From assembly GCF_006874645.1 (NCBI RefSeq), contig NZ_CP030082.1, forward strand, positions 3,906,001 to 3,970,000: DNA of 64,000 bases, written 5' to 3'. Each line of letters starts with the position of its first letter. The stretch's first letter is position 1. The translations under genes and the position numbers were made by a program. The notes below the pieces were generated by a model that was not told the DNA's origin, did no database searches, and saw only the letters and a list, made by a program, of their open reading frames with translations. Below, piece after piece: positions 1 through 8,947 of this stretch. The stretch is from Bdellovibrio sp. ZAP7. GTDB taxonomy: Bacteria; Bdellovibrionota; Bdellovibrionia; Bdellovibrionales; Bdellovibrionaceae.

Positions 1-81
1 TTTTTTTGAGGATTCAAGATCTTTCACCACCAACTGAATGTGATCAATCAAACGTCCGCGATATAATTCATTTGTTTCCAC
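1..81 (-). CDS. VOC (glyoxalase/bleomycin-resistance) family protein, N-terminal fragment
   Basis: Only the first 27 codons are in the window; the gene continues beyond the left edge. The reading frame from a GTG at 81 gives a short leader followed by RLIDHIQLVVKDLESSKK, the typical first beta strand and helix of vicinal-oxygen-chelate proteins, where the His of DHIQL is usually the first metal ligand. A strong Shine-Dalgarno (GAGGGAG, complement of 88-94) sits 6 nt before the GTG and decides the start. VOC proteins include glyoxalase I, dioxygenases and resistance proteins, so substrate cannot be inferred from this fragment. The gene diverges from the periplasmic binding-like protein at 170. 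Confidence 0.6.
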   Translation of the reverse strand, partial: METNELYRGRLIDHIQLVVKDLESSKK

Positions 82-169
82 AATGACTCCCTCGTGCTGT
101 ACCTATTTTTTGTTTTACGCTCTTTACAAAATAGGACACAGTATTTTATTCGAACTCAAGGTAAAACGT

Positions 170-1048
170 ATGAATTTAATCAAAGTCTTAATACTTATAA
201 GCATTTTAACACTTGGTCATAGCAGCTTTGCCGTTATGCGATTCGTTTATCATGCTCCTGAGTCTGATCATGATTTTCGCTATAAATATCATTGGGAAAT
301 TTTGAAATCTGCGTTGGATCTGACAGAGAAAAAATTCGGACCCTATTCATTAACTCCTTCGGAAATACTCAGCGAAGATCAGCAACTAGCGGAAATGAAA
401 AAAAAGAGTGCTAAATTAACCGTCATGATTCGAGAGACTAATAAGGTCTTTGAAACTGAACTGAACGCGGTAAAAATTCCTATCGATCGTAACCTGATTG
501 GTTACCGTGTGTTGTTAATTGACAAGAAAAACCAAGCTCAACTATCGAAGGTGGATTCTTTAGAGAAACTTATTACCTTCAACGTGGGTCAAGGCGCAGG
601 TTGGGGTGATATTTCAATTCTGAAGAACTCTGGCTTCAACGTTATCACCAAAGCGAAATACGACGACTTATTTAAATCTTTGATCGCTGGCGAATTTCAA
701 ATATTCCCCCGGGGAGTTGTTGAGGTTCTGGAAGAATATCGCCACTTCAAAAAACTGTATTCAAACTTAGCGATAGATGATCATGTTTTGCTTTACTATC
801 CGCTGCCGACTTATTTCTGGTTTCAAGATTCATCGGATGGACGATTGATGGCCCGTCGAGTGGAAGAAGGTTTAAGATTCATGATCAAGAGCGGTTCTTA
901 TCGCAAAATATTTGATAAGCACTATGCAAAAGTAATCCGCGAATTAGACTTAAATAAAAGAGTCCTTATAAAAATCCCAAACCCGTATTTGCCCTCTTCC
1001 GTTCCATTCGATCGCAAAGAGCTGTGGTTCGATCCTAGAGATATATGA
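170..1048 (+). CDS. Secreted solute-binding-like protein (SBP family 3-like fold)
   Basis: 292 aa starting at ATG 170. A longer open frame begins at 83, but MNLIKVLILISILTLGHSSFA is a clear Sec signal peptide, so the ATG at 170 is preferred. The mature part resembles periplasmic amino-acid-binding proteins used as extracytoplasmic sensors: an alternation of K/R-rich strands, a hinge-like LITFNVGQGAGWGDISILKNSG segment, and a second lobe ending in YRKIFDKHYAKVI, which is common at the C-terminus of such proteins. No transporter permease or ATPase lies next to it, so it may be an orphan ligand-binding protein. The convergent neighbour starts 15 bp after its stop. The fold assignment is from pattern only. 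Confidence 0.6.
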   Translation: MNLIKVLILISILTLGHSSFAVMRFVYHAPESDHDFRYKYHWEILKSALDLTEKKFGPYSLTPSEILSEDQQLAEMKKKSAKLTVMIRETNKVFETELNAVKIPIDRNLIGYRVLLIDKKNQAQLSKVDSLEKLITFNVGQGAGWGDISILKNSGFNVITKAKYDDLFKSLIAGEFQIFPRGVVEVLEEYRHFKKLYSNLAIDDHVLLYYPLPTYFWFQDSSDGRLMARRVEEGLRFMIKSGSYRKIFDKHYAKVIRELDLNKRVLIKIPNPYLPSSVPFDRKELWFDPRDI

Positions 1049-1063
1049 TGCAATGGCCACTGA

Positions 1064-1993
1064 TTATTGATTTGAATCTTCAGAAGTTCGGCCAAGGACA
1101 AAGATATCCTTAAGCTCTTTTAAACCATCGTGCAGCGTGTATTTACAGTTAAAGCCCGTTGCTTCGATTTTGCCGTTAGAAATCACGTAGTCCCTTTTAT
1201 CGGGATCTTTCATGTCGTGATTCGCTGTGATCTTTAAATCGGGAATAATCTTTTTAATTTCTTGGCAGAGTTCAAGCTTAGTCATATTTGCGGCGGTCAA
1301 ACCAACGTTAAATATTTCGCCTCTCAGGTGATTCCAGTTTTCCAGAGCGTGCACGTAAACGCGGGCGGCATCTGCGACGTGCAGGAAGTTTCGGCGAAAG
1401 TGGCCTTCAAACAGATGAATTTCTTTATCCGTTTGCGCCTTCCACATAAAATCATTCACCAGAAGATCATAGCGCATGCGATAGCTTGCTCCGAACAGAG
1501 TCGCGAAACGAAAGGAAACCGAATTGCCGTGATCAAGGACCGCTTTTTCCGTTTCCACTTTTAATCTCGCATAATGGGATAAGGGCTTTAAGGGGCTATT
1601 CTCGTCACAATGAGCCTCGCCTCCCACGCCGTAACCACTGTTGGTCATTGGGAAAAGAACTGCTTGGTTTTTAGAGAGGAGTTTCAATGCATCAGCAATG
1701 GCCTGATGGTTGATAGCGGTCGCAAGGTCTGTGAACTTCTCGCAAACCGGGGCACCCGTTAAACATGCAAGTGGAATAAAGGCATCGGCTTGCTTCAGCC
1801 ATTCAAGATAGGCTGAATGATTTCTGACGTCTGTCTTCTTTAGCTGAAACTTTCTGTTTTTTAGGTGGCCTTGAAAAACTTTCTGGTTATAGCGGAAATC
1901 ATCCAGCGCAAAGACTTCGTGGCCTGAAGCCAAAAGTAGATCAACGAGTTGCGTTCCTTTATAACCTGCGGCCCCTGTAACTAGGATCTTCAT
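1064..1993 (-). CDS. Extended SDR: NAD-dependent sugar epimerase/dehydratase/reductase
   Basis: 309 aa. It has the extended short-chain dehydrogenase layout: an N-terminal Rossmann motif MKILVTGAAGYKG (Gly7, Gly10, Gly13), an acidic DD at 31-32 at the end of beta-2 favouring NAD(H), Thr/Ser at TNSGYG (117-119), and the catalytic pair Tyr141 and Lys145 in SHYARLKVE. These enzymes oxidise, epimerise or reduce nucleotide-linked hexoses. It is the last gene of a five-gene minus-strand operon and its ATG overlaps the stop of the transketolase C-terminal gene by 4 bp. In that context an attractive role is the final keto reduction or epimerisation of a branched deoxysugar, by analogy with YerF of yersiniose synthesis; this is inference. 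Confidence 0.85.
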   Translation of the reverse strand: MKILVTGAAGYKGTQLVDLLLASGHEVFALDDFRYNQKVFQGHLKNRKFQLKKTDVRNHSAYLEWLKQADAFIPLACLTGAPVCEKFTDLATAINHQAIADALKLLSKNQAVLFPMTNSGYGVGGEAHCDENSPLKPLSHYARLKVETEKAVLDHGNSVSFRFATLFGASYRMRYDLLVNDFMWKAQTDKEIHLFEGHFRRNFLHVADAARVYVHALENWNHLRGEIFNVGLTAANMTKLELCQEIKKIIPDLKITANHDMKDPDKRDYVISNGKIEATGFNCKYTLHDGLKELKDIFVLGRTSEDSNQ

Positions 1994-2916
1994 GCCATCA
2001 CTTCTTCAAAGAATTCAGCAATATTAAGACCGAGGTCGGCTCTTAAAACTTCTCGGCCGCCGTACTTATAGGTGTAACCACCTTCCATACTTAAGGCCAT
2101 GCGTTTTACTGCGCATTTCAAATTCCAATCGACCACTGTCTCGGCAATCAAAGTTCCCAAGCCGCCGTTTTTGAAATGCTCTTCAAGGCAGATAACATGG
2201 GAGAATGGTTGCAGCTCTTTACGAAGGCTTTCGTGAACTTTATCAAGTCTTGCGACCTCGATGATATTAAGTTCCTTATTCGATTTCATGATTTCAGGAA
2301 CTTTCGCCACCAGATTTCCCGTCACCAGCAACGCTTTTAAAGATCTGGTTTTTCTGATGTACCTAAAGCCTGTTGAGAAATTCATCTCGGACTCACCTGG
2401 GACATGTGGAAGTACCTCACGGTCCAGACGAATATAGCGTGGAGTTTTTGGGTGCTCTAGAACGTATTTGGCTGCAGCTTCAGCATTCACCGAGCTTGAG
2501 ATATTTAAGATTTCGATATTTGGGAACGCGCGCATCACAGCGACATCTTCAATTCCGTGATGAGTGGGCCCTGAGTCTGCGTAACTGAATCCTCCACCCA
2601 CGCCAATGATTTGCACGGGAAGTTTCATGATCGACATTTGCACGCGAATTTTTTCAAGGCAGTTCACTGTGATGAAAGAAGCGATAGCAAAAGTAAATGC
2701 TTTCTTTCCTTCCAAAGCCAAACCAGAAGCTACAAGAATGGCATTTTGCTCTGAAATACCGGCGTTATAAAACTGGCCCGGTAAATTGCGACGGATCAGA
2801 TCCAGAGCCGGAGCTCCCATGTCCGCGGAAATCAAAACAACATCGCGATCAATTTTACCGCGCTCGTAAAGTTCAGAAAGAAAAGCATCACGTTGTGACA
2901 TTTCTGATTGCGCCAT
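1990..2916 (-). CDS. Transketolase-like C-terminal subunit
   Basis: 308 aa, the length expected for the pyrimidine-binding plus C-terminal domains of a split transketolase. Seen in sequence: the family Glu that activates the thiamine N1' in FYNAGISEQNAI, the SYADSGPTHHGIEDVAVMR segment typical of the Pyr domain, and a C-terminal Rossmann-like domain from about residue 190. It would pair with the subunit encoded immediately upstream (1-bp overlap of stop and start) to form one thiamine-diphosphate site at the interface. Split transketolases occur in several bacteria; one inside a sugar locus, next to a deoxysugar dehydratase, suggests transfer of a two-carbon ketol unit to a nucleotide sugar and not a pentose-phosphate role. 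That role is inferred. Confidence 0.88.
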   Translation of the reverse strand: MAQSEMSQRDAFLSELYERGKIDRDVVLISADMGAPALDLIRRNLPGQFYNAGISEQNAILVASGLALEGKKAFTFAIASFITVNCLEKIRVQMSIMKLPVQIIGVGGGFSYADSGPTHHGIEDVAVMRAFPNIEILNISSSVNAEAAAKYVLEHPKTPRYIRLDREVLPHVPGESEMNFSTGFRYIRKTRSLKALLVTGNLVAKVPEIMKSNKELNIIEVARLDKVHESLRKELQPFSHVICLEEHFKNGGLGTLIAETVVDWNLKCAVKRMALSMEGGYTYKYGGREVLRADLGLNIAEFFEEVMA

Positions 2917-3746
2917 TAGATGATTCCTTTCGCTAGATCTTTGCGGGCTTGGTCGATTCCCTTGGCCCCTTGCGGAGGAACTCCGTGCAGGACTGGAATA
3001 TGGGACATCGATTGAATGCCGGCACCCTTAGTGGTTTCGGCAATAATGACTGTAGGCTGACGGTACTTGCGACTGCGTAGGTTTTGCATGCTGTTGATCA
3101 GTTCTTCCGTGCTATGACCATTTACTGTGACAACGTTAAAACCGAAAGATTCAAATTTTTTGTCGAGTGGCTCAAGGGCTACCATGTTTTCCGTGAAGTC
3201 AGTCGTCGCCATAAAGTTACGATCCACGATCACGACCAGGTTATTAAGCTGATTGTGGGCAGCAAACATAGCGGATTCCCAGATGGAACCCTCATACAGT
3301 TCACCGTCCCCTAACAGACAATAAACCAAATGCAATTCACGGTTCATTTTTGCAGCTAACGCCACGCCTGCCGCGACACCCAAACCATGCCCCAAAGCTC
3401 CCGTTGTAAGTTCAACACCAGGAACACTGTTTTGTAAGTGCACGCCGAAATTTCCGTTTTTCTGTGCGAAACCTTGCAACCAGTCTTTCGGGAAGAATCC
3501 TTTACTGGAAAGGACACTGTAAATCAAAGGGCTGCATTGTCCCTTACTGATGATCACACGATCACGACCGGACCACTTTGGTTCCAGAGGATTTACATTT
3601 ACAAGACCGCCGAAGTACAAGCTGATTAGAATTTCCACAGCTGACATCGAAGACGTCACGTGGCCCGTTCCGGCTTCGATACACATTTCCAGCACTTCTG
3701 TGCGTGTGTCGTGGGCTAGTTTTTTTAGTTCATCGTGAGTCATCAT
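2916..3746 (-). CDS. Transketolase-like N-terminal (TPP-binding) subunit
   Basis: 276 aa. It carries the thiamine-diphosphate pyrophosphate domain: TGALGHGLGVAAG, then the GDG motif in LLGDGELYEGSIWES with the Mg-binding Asn about 28 residues later in VVIVDRNFMATTD. The C-terminus ends in HGVPPQGAKGIDQARKDL, as in split transketolases. Two ATGs (3746 and 3743) are possible starts; both overlap the stop of the upstream dehydratase gene, giving translational coupling. With the following gene it makes a complete heteromeric enzyme. A second full-length housekeeping transketolase would be expected elsewhere in the genome if this one is dedicated to the glycan pathway. Confidence 0.88.
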   Translation of the reverse strand: MMTHDELKKLAHDTRTEVLEMCIEAGTGHVTSSMSAVEILISLYFGGLVNVNPLEPKWSGRDRVIISKGQCSPLIYSVLSSKGFFPKDWLQGFAQKNGNFGVHLQNSVPGVELTTGALGHGLGVAAGVALAAKMNRELHLVYCLLGDGELYEGSIWESAMFAAHNQLNNLVVIVDRNFMATTDFTENMVALEPLDKKFESFGFNVVTVNGHSTEELINSMQNLRSRKYRQPTVIIAETTKGAGIQSMSHIPVLHGVPPQGAKGIDQARKDLAKGII

Positions 3747-4921
3747 TTTGCCACCTCGTTCAGTGCCTTACAGAGCTGATCAATCCATTTAAGGGGAAGG
3801 GACGGAAAGTTCCCGATATAAAATCCGTTATGATGGATTTGTTCTGTATTCACAAATGCCGTCGGATCGATATCAATCCCGCGTGTTTTTAAAAATCCTT
3901 GGCGAAGTTGATTTCCTCCACCAGACATTCCCCGGCGGTACTCGACTCCCAAATCCATTAGAACTTTTTCCACTTTAGATTTTAAATGCACTTTCTCTGG
4001 AAGGATTTGCAGTAAAAGAGCATAGCTGGAACTGCCCTTGGTGTTGTACTGGGTAAAGTATGTCTTTTTATCCAAGGCCTTTAGGAATCTTTGCAGGCGA
4101 ATACTTCTTTGCGTGTTGTTTTTATCCAGACGCTTTAATTGATTGAGGCCTAAAACTGCACCCAATTCGTTGTTGCGAAAGTTAAACCCCACCACTGGAA
4201 AATCAAATTCTTTATAGACTTGTTTTGAATTGCCTAAATGCTTTTGCAATTGAGCTGGATCAGTGGATTCACGCAATAGACCGTGTCCCCGCTTAATTCG
4301 CACCAGTTGCGCGAATTCAGGATCATTGCTGCACACCATGCCGCCTTCAATCGTTGTCATGTGATGGCCATAGTAAAAGGAAAAGTTTGAGGCAAAGCCG
4401 ATGCTTCCCACTTTTTTAGAACCCATTTTAGCGCCATGGGATTCACAGGCATCTTCAATTAATGGAATATTGTGCTTTTTTAAAAGATCCTGCAGCTGAG
4501 TGCTTAAACCATTCAATCCCAGAATATGCGTAAGAAAAACGGCTTTGGTATTCTTGGTGATGGCCTTTTTAGTGGCTTCATAATCAAGAGCCAATGTCTC
4601 GGGATTGATATCAACAAAAACTGGGGTAAATCCGTTTTCGATGATGGAAACGACGTCCGAAACCCAGGTCAAAGGTGGAACGATCACCTCACCCACACCC
4701 GCGATATCTCTTAGTGCAGAAAGGGTCAGGAAATTTGCTGCCGAACCTGAGCTTACAAAAATGCTGTGCTTTACACCCAACCACTTTGACCACTCTTGTT
4801 CAAACTTCTTTACTTTCTCACCTTGAGTGAAGCGATCAGAAGTCATGATGTGCTTTACCAGAGCCGTCTTATCTGCGTCGGTGATATTGTTTTGAATCAA
4901 AGGCCAACGAAAGTTATTCAT
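3743..4921 (-). CDS. DegT/DnrJ-fold sugar 3-dehydratase, ColD-like (catalytic Lys replaced by His)
   Basis: 392 aa, fold-type I PLP enzyme of the DegT/DnrJ/EryC1/StrS family, with VSSGSAANFL for phosphate binding and PLIEDACESHGA containing the pyridine-nitrogen Asp. Where sugar aminotransferases carry the Schiff-base Lys (pattern FSF-x3-K-N), this protein reads FSFYYGHHMTTIEGG, placing His186 at that position. In the characterised dehydratases ColD and E1/AscC, a His at this site uses pyridoxamine phosphate to remove the C3 hydroxyl of 4-keto-6-deoxysugars. The four-Cys Fe-S motif of E1 is absent, so it is closer to ColD (GDP-4-keto-6-deoxymannose 3-dehydratase). It overlaps the radical SAM gene by 8 bp and the transketolase gene by 4 bp. 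Substrate nucleotide is unproven. Confidence 0.85.
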   Translation of the reverse strand: MNNFRWPLIQNNITDADKTALVKHIMTSDRFTQGEKVKKFEQEWSKWLGVKHSIFVSSGSAANFLTLSALRDIAGVGEVIVPPLTWVSDVVSIIENGFTPVFVDINPETLALDYEATKKAITKNTKAVFLTHILGLNGLSTQLQDLLKKHNIPLIEDACESHGAKMGSKKVGSIGFASNFSFYYGHHMTTIEGGMVCSNDPEFAQLVRIKRGHGLLRESTDPAQLQKHLGNSKQVYKEFDFPVVGFNFRNNELGAVLGLNQLKRLDKNNTQRSIRLQRFLKALDKKTYFTQYNTKGSSSYALLLQILPEKVHLKSKVEKVLMDLGVEYRRGMSGGGNQLRQGFLKTRGIDIDPTAFVNTEQIHHNGFYIGNFPSLPLKWIDQLCKALNEVAK

Positions 4922-6413
4922 AAGAGGCCTTTGCCAAAACTTTATCCAAAGAATATTTGCGACTGAGTTTTATCTTTTTCAAATTCTCAATATATTCAAA
5001 TGTCTTTGGTCCAAACTTGGATTTGATCAAATTCAAATAGGCAGGGCTATTGTGATAAATGCTCCACGCTTGATCACGGAATGTTAAAACTTCAGCGGAG
5101 CTGATGTGCTTTGTCGGTAAAGGCTTGCAATCATAGGAGTGCTGACTGTAACCCAACCAATTTTCGGGAAGCTCAACATTATTACGAACGGCTTCGCGAT
5201 AAAGCTCTGATCCGGGATAGGCCATCGCAGAGTAGAAATTTGCGGTTTCCAGATTCAGCTCAACCGCCAGATCCAAACTTCTTTGCATGGTATCTAAAGT
5301 ATCGTCTGGAAGACCAAAGACAAAGTTTCCATGAACGTGGATTCCGCCATCTTTAAGCATCTTGGTTTTTTCAAAGATATCGTTTTCAGTATAACGACCC
5401 TTGTTCACTCCGGTTCTCACTGTTTGATCAAAGGCTTCAATACCTAGAACAATCCAGTTAATACCGGCCTTTTTTAGTTTTTCCACGTGTTGCGGCTTCA
5501 CCGTATCGATGCGACCGAATACCCAGATGTTGAAGTTATATTTTCTTTCAATTAAAAGGTCGGCGATCTTTAAGAAATGTTCTTCTTTCAAAACGAACAT
5601 CTCGTCAGCGATCTTGATATTTTTTACTCCCATGGAAGCAAAGACATCAAATTGCTTGATGATGTGATCCGGCTGCCAATAACGAAATGTGCCCTGTTTT
5701 CCAAAGGGAGCACTAATGCAACAAAAGCTACAACGAAACGGACAACCCAAACTCGTATACACGGTCGCATAAGGCTGGCGATCTTCGATATGATCAAAAC
5801 AATGCCAGTTCGGAGCTTTATAATTTCCCGTTGGCAGAGACTGTAAATCCACTTCGGGAAACACGACGTGTAATTGATTTTGCTCAATTAAAGACGCTGT
5901 TGGATTATGTTGAATGTGTCCGTCTTCTCGGAACCACAGGCCAGGAACTTTTTTTAAGGTGTTTGTATCTTTGAAGTTTGTTTTTAACAAAGCATCCAAA
6001 GTTTTAGGCCCTTCTCCCTCGCACACAAAATCACACGCCTCATCCTGCATTGTTCGCAGAGGTAATGCTGAGATATGGCCACCAAGCATGATAATCTTTA
6101 ATTCGGGAGCAAGTTTCTTTAACTCCGTACACAGATAGCTTGCACCAAACATCGCTTGCGTCGAGGCAGAAGGATGCTGCCCATAAACAACAATACAAAT
6201 CAAGCGAGGGCGGAGATATGAAACGCGATCATACGTTTGCGCGACGGTCAGATTTTCCGCCGCACAATCCACTTGGTCTGCTGAGTGCCCCATGGTTTTC
6301 ATAGAGGCCGTAAGCATCCCCATCCACACTGGCATTTCCAGTGTAGCGACACCGCCACTCAGGTTTTGATAGACGTGTTCAGATATGGGTGGATTCAAAA
6401 ATAATATATCCAA
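4914..6413 (-). CDS. B12-binding-type radical SAM enzyme
   Basis: 499 aa, first gene of the minus-strand sugar operon. Residues 1-150 form the cobalamin-binding-like Rossmann domain seen in B12-radical SAM proteins (start MDILFLNPPI, middle IIMLGGHISALP, and DFVCEGEGPKTL), although the classical DxHxxG motif is not evident. The radical SAM core begins near residue 215 with Cys224-x3-Cys228-x2-Cys231 in LGCPFRCSFC, which binds the 4Fe-4S cluster. A TIM-barrel follows with GIEAFDQTVRTGVNKG and VHGNFVFGLPDDT. The start is TTG at 6413, supported by GGAG 7 nt upstream. Family members methylate unactivated carbons or rearrange substrates; here it may modify the sugar or a lipid carrier. The reaction cannot be deduced from sequence. 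Confidence 0.85.
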   Translation of the reverse strand: MDILFLNPPISEHVYQNLSGGVATLEMPVWMGMLTASMKTMGHSADQVDCAAENLTVAQTYDRVSYLRPRLICIVVYGQHPSASTQAMFGASYLCTELKKLAPELKIIMLGGHISALPLRTMQDEACDFVCEGEGPKTLDALLKTNFKDTNTLKKVPGLWFREDGHIQHNPTASLIEQNQLHVVFPEVDLQSLPTGNYKAPNWHCFDHIEDRQPYATVYTSLGCPFRCSFCCISAPFGKQGTFRYWQPDHIIKQFDVFASMGVKNIKIADEMFVLKEEHFLKIADLLIERKYNFNIWVFGRIDTVKPQHVEKLKKAGINWIVLGIEAFDQTVRTGVNKGRYTENDIFEKTKMLKDGGIHVHGNFVFGLPDDTLDTMQRSLDLAVELNLETANFYSAMAYPGSELYREAVRNNVELPENWLGYSQHSYDCKPLPTKHISSAEVLTFRDQAWSIYHNSPAYLNLIKSKFGPKTFEYIENLKKIKLSRKYSLDKVLAKASYE

Positions 6414-6466
6414 AATTACTCCAAAAATATTATTTGGATAAACAGAGGTTTGTGCAATAATTAATC
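6414..6466. promoter_or_regulatory. Divergent intergenic region
   Basis: This 53-bp AT-rich gap separates the divergent sugar operon and the membrane protein gene at 6467. It must hold promoters for both or overlap the coding starts. Several TATTAT/TAATAT-like hexamers are visible but none can be assigned with confidence. Confidence 0.35.
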
Positions 6467-7975
6467 ATGTTATTATATTGCATTATATTCTTGCTCGTCG
6501 TGGTGTACTGGCCCGTCAGTATGTTCTGGGAACAAGACATTTTATGGGCTCGTGGAATTTCCAATTACATCGATTGGCCGGTTCACTTTGCGCAAGCCTC
6601 AAAGGTGCGTTATCAAACCATCGTTGAATGGTACACGCACAACCCCTTCGTGTATGGCGCGCGCAACAACTATCCCTTCTGGGCGGATGTTCCATCAGGA
6701 TTGTTGTTAAGACTGGGGCTTCCCTTTAAAACTGCTTTTTTAATTCCTTCAGTCCTCTTTACGGTTCTGTTCTTTTATTGTTCTTACGGGTTTTTGAAAA
6801 AAAGAAGCTTTTCGCACAACTCCATCGCGGCTGTCCTTTTTCTTTTTCTATTCGCGAGCATGCCGACGGGAGAAGGAACGCAGCCTCAACTGTGGTTAAA
6901 CACATTTAGCCCGAATCGCAGCCTTCTGATTACGTTTTCATTGCTCTTAGTTGTTTATGATATTTTTAGCGACTTTTTAACCAATCAAACTGTGCCCAAC
7001 CTGAAAACACGAGTGATGACTTGGTTAAAACTTACCTTCATCACGCTGATTATGTGTATGACTCACCCCCATACACTTCTTTCAACCGCAGTTGTCGCCA
7101 CCGTGTTTTCGATAGTGACCTTTAATAAAAAGCGCAAGATTCCAGTTGAAGCTGTGGCCTGGGCCATCACAAGTCTCGCAATTATTCTGACCTTTAAACA
7201 TTATCTGTGGAGTGAAGCGACAACGGGATACCCGATCTTCAGACCCAATTGGACTCAGGAGCGTTTCGCCATCAGTCCGTGGATGTTTTGGCCAACTTAC
7301 GGTGGTATCGTTTATTTGCTGGGACTTTACTTTGGTATCGTCAAAAAGCGCTACGTGGAACTTGCAATTATTCTGATTTTAACGGCTCTGCATTTACTGT
7401 TTCAGTGGCAGATCAACGAGTATGACAATATCAAGAACACTTTGATTATGATGTTCTTGTGCACAGTTCTTATCGTTGAATTCTTCCCGTCTAAAAAAGG
7501 GCTCGCCGTTCTGTGTATCATTTGCGTTTTGCCGTCTTTGCGAGAGTGGACGGAAATTTATCCCCTAACGAGTCGTGAAGAAATGGCTTTGGCAGACAAG
7601 CTGCAAGCTGAAACCCCTAAAAACTATGTCGCCATTATTGATAGTCGTCACAATCATCCCGTACCAATGTTCACTTCCATTCCTGTCATGGCGTGGTGGG
7701 ATTTTTATTCTTGGACTTTGGGACTTCGTAATAACCGTGAAACTATTTTTAGAATGGAAATGCTCAGAAGACCTTTGGAGATGACTTTCGTAAAACCTTT
7801 GTTAGTGATCTCAAGAGACGATGGAAGTTATTCTGACTATGAAACCTCAGGAAGATTCAAAGATCTAACAGGGATCTATTTGCAGTTTGATAAATCTGCC
7901 CTAAAGGATGTTCCTGTATTTGACAAAGGTGCCGGCTACACGATCTATCGTAAATTCGGAATAGAAGGTCAGTGA
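6467..7975 (+). CDS. Polytopic membrane protein of the glycan locus, possible GT-C-type enzyme
   Basis: 502 aa with about 10-12 hydrophobic segments and an acidic first extracytoplasmic loop containing WEQDILWARGISNYIDWP. Acidic residues in the first loop are usual in GT-C-fold glycosyltransferases that use polyprenyl-phosphate sugars. A soluble C-terminal part of about 110 residues follows the last membrane segment (from TSREEMALADKL). I do not recognise a specific family. The start at ATG 6467 has no convincing Shine-Dalgarno. Its 3' end overlaps the convergent GT2 gene by 7 bp. The presence of a polyprenyl-phosphate glycosyltransferase next door suggests it could use the lipid-linked sugar that enzyme makes; this is an inference. 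Confidence 0.7.
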   Translation: MLLYCIIFLLVVVYWPVSMFWEQDILWARGISNYIDWPVHFAQASKVRYQTIVEWYTHNPFVYGARNNYPFWADVPSGLLLRLGLPFKTAFLIPSVLFTVLFFYCSYGFLKKRSFSHNSIAAVLFLFLFASMPTGEGTQPQLWLNTFSPNRSLLITFSLLLVVYDIFSDFLTNQTVPNLKTRVMTWLKLTFITLIMCMTHPHTLLSTAVVATVFSIVTFNKKRKIPVEAVAWAITSLAIILTFKHYLWSEATTGYPIFRPNWTQERFAISPWMFWPTYGGIVYLLGLYFGIVKKRYVELAIILILTALHLLFQWQINEYDNIKNTLIMMFLCTVLIVEFFPSKKGLAVLCIICVLPSLREWTEIYPLTSREEMALADKLQAETPKNYVAIIDSRHNHPVPMFTSIPVMAWWDFYSWTLGLRNNRETIFRMEMLRRPLEMTFVKPLLVISRDDGSYSDYETSGRFKDLTGIYLQFDKSALKDVPVFDKGAGYTIYRKFGIEGQ

Positions 7976-8901
7976 CCTTCTAAGTTCACCTGTTCATTCA
8001 CGATATAGTGGGGGCGATTGCGAGTCGCCGTGTGCACTTGGCGGATATAAAATCCAAAAAGCCATACAATATAAAAGAGCGCCGAAAAACCAAAACTAAC
8101 AATCGCAAGAAGCAAACTGTTTTGATTGAAGTTTTTTAACACTGAAAACCCACTCCACAATGCTCCCAATAAAAAGAGTGAGCCCAGGAAAAATGGCAAA
8201 TGCAGAGGGAAATAAGAGAAGTGTGTCCACGCTCTGAAAAATTCCAAATAGCTGCGTGGCCCGCCCAAAGAAAAATTTGTTTCCCCGGCAAAACGAGGCT
8301 GTCTTTTGAATGGAAGATAAGCTTGTTTTAAGCCAATCCAATCTGTGTAAGCTCTAAAGTAAGGATCTACCTCCCCCGACTTTAAAATTTCATTTACTGC
8401 CCGACGGGTGAGAAGTTTAAAGTTTCCGCAATCGACTGAGTATTTAAAAGGATAGGATGCCGACAAAATTCGGTAAGAAAGCTTCAGCATGATGCGCTTG
8501 TAAAGCGTTTCACCATGGCGCTCCACCATGTGAGTATTTACGACATCTGCCTGAGTAGTCTTCCAAAGTTTTACCAGTTCCTCGAATAATTCTGGCGGAT
8601 CTTGTAAATCGGAATCCATGGTGATCACTAAGTCACCTTTGGCCACTTTAAGTCCGGCAAAAAAGCATATATCGCGCCCCATTTGGCGAGTCATCTGCAA
8701 TAGACGAATGCGTTTATCATTTTGAATAGCTTCTTTAATCAAGTGGGGGGAAAAATCTTTGGAATGATCATCAACGAAGATCATTTCGCCATCGATGCCG
8801 AAGTCTTGCTTAAGTTTATTTAAAGCGGCTGAACATCTTGAGATGAACTCAACAATGGTAGCACCCTCATTCAAATTAGTAAGTACGACTGATAGAAGCA
8901 T
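7969..8901 (-). CDS. Family 2 glycosyltransferase, GtrB/DPM1-like (polyprenyl-phosphate sugar synthase)
   Basis: 310 aa from ATG 8901; a GTG three codons earlier (8910) is the alternative start. The N-terminal GT-A domain opens with LLSVVLTNLNEG, followed by IFVDDHSKD and the donor/metal motif MDSDLQDPPE. ARAWTHFSYFPLHLPF and two C-terminal transmembrane helices (about residues 225-250 and 260-285) match GtrB/DPM1-type enzymes, which transfer a sugar from a nucleotide donor to undecaprenyl phosphate at the inner face of the membrane. The lipid-linked sugar then serves membrane glycosyltransferases, several of which are encoded nearby. The gene is convergent with the membrane protein at 6467 and divergent from the one at 8948. 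Confidence 0.88.
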   Translation of the reverse strand: MLLSVVLTNLNEGATIVEFISRCSAALNKLKQDFGIDGEMIFVDDHSKDFSPHLIKEAIQNDKRIRLLQMTRQMGRDICFFAGLKVAKGDLVITMDSDLQDPPELFEELVKLWKTTQADVVNTHMVERHGETLYKRIMLKLSYRILSASYPFKYSVDCGNFKLLTRRAVNEILKSGEVDPYFRAYTDWIGLKQAYLPFKRQPRFAGETNFSLGGPRSYLEFFRAWTHFSYFPLHLPFFLGSLFLLGALWSGFSVLKNFNQNSLLLAIVSFGFSALFYIVWLFGFYIRQVHTATRNRPHYIVNEQVNLEGH

Positions 8902-8947
8902 GTTATCCACTTTGCCATAGGGATTTTAATCATGCTAGCTTTAATGA

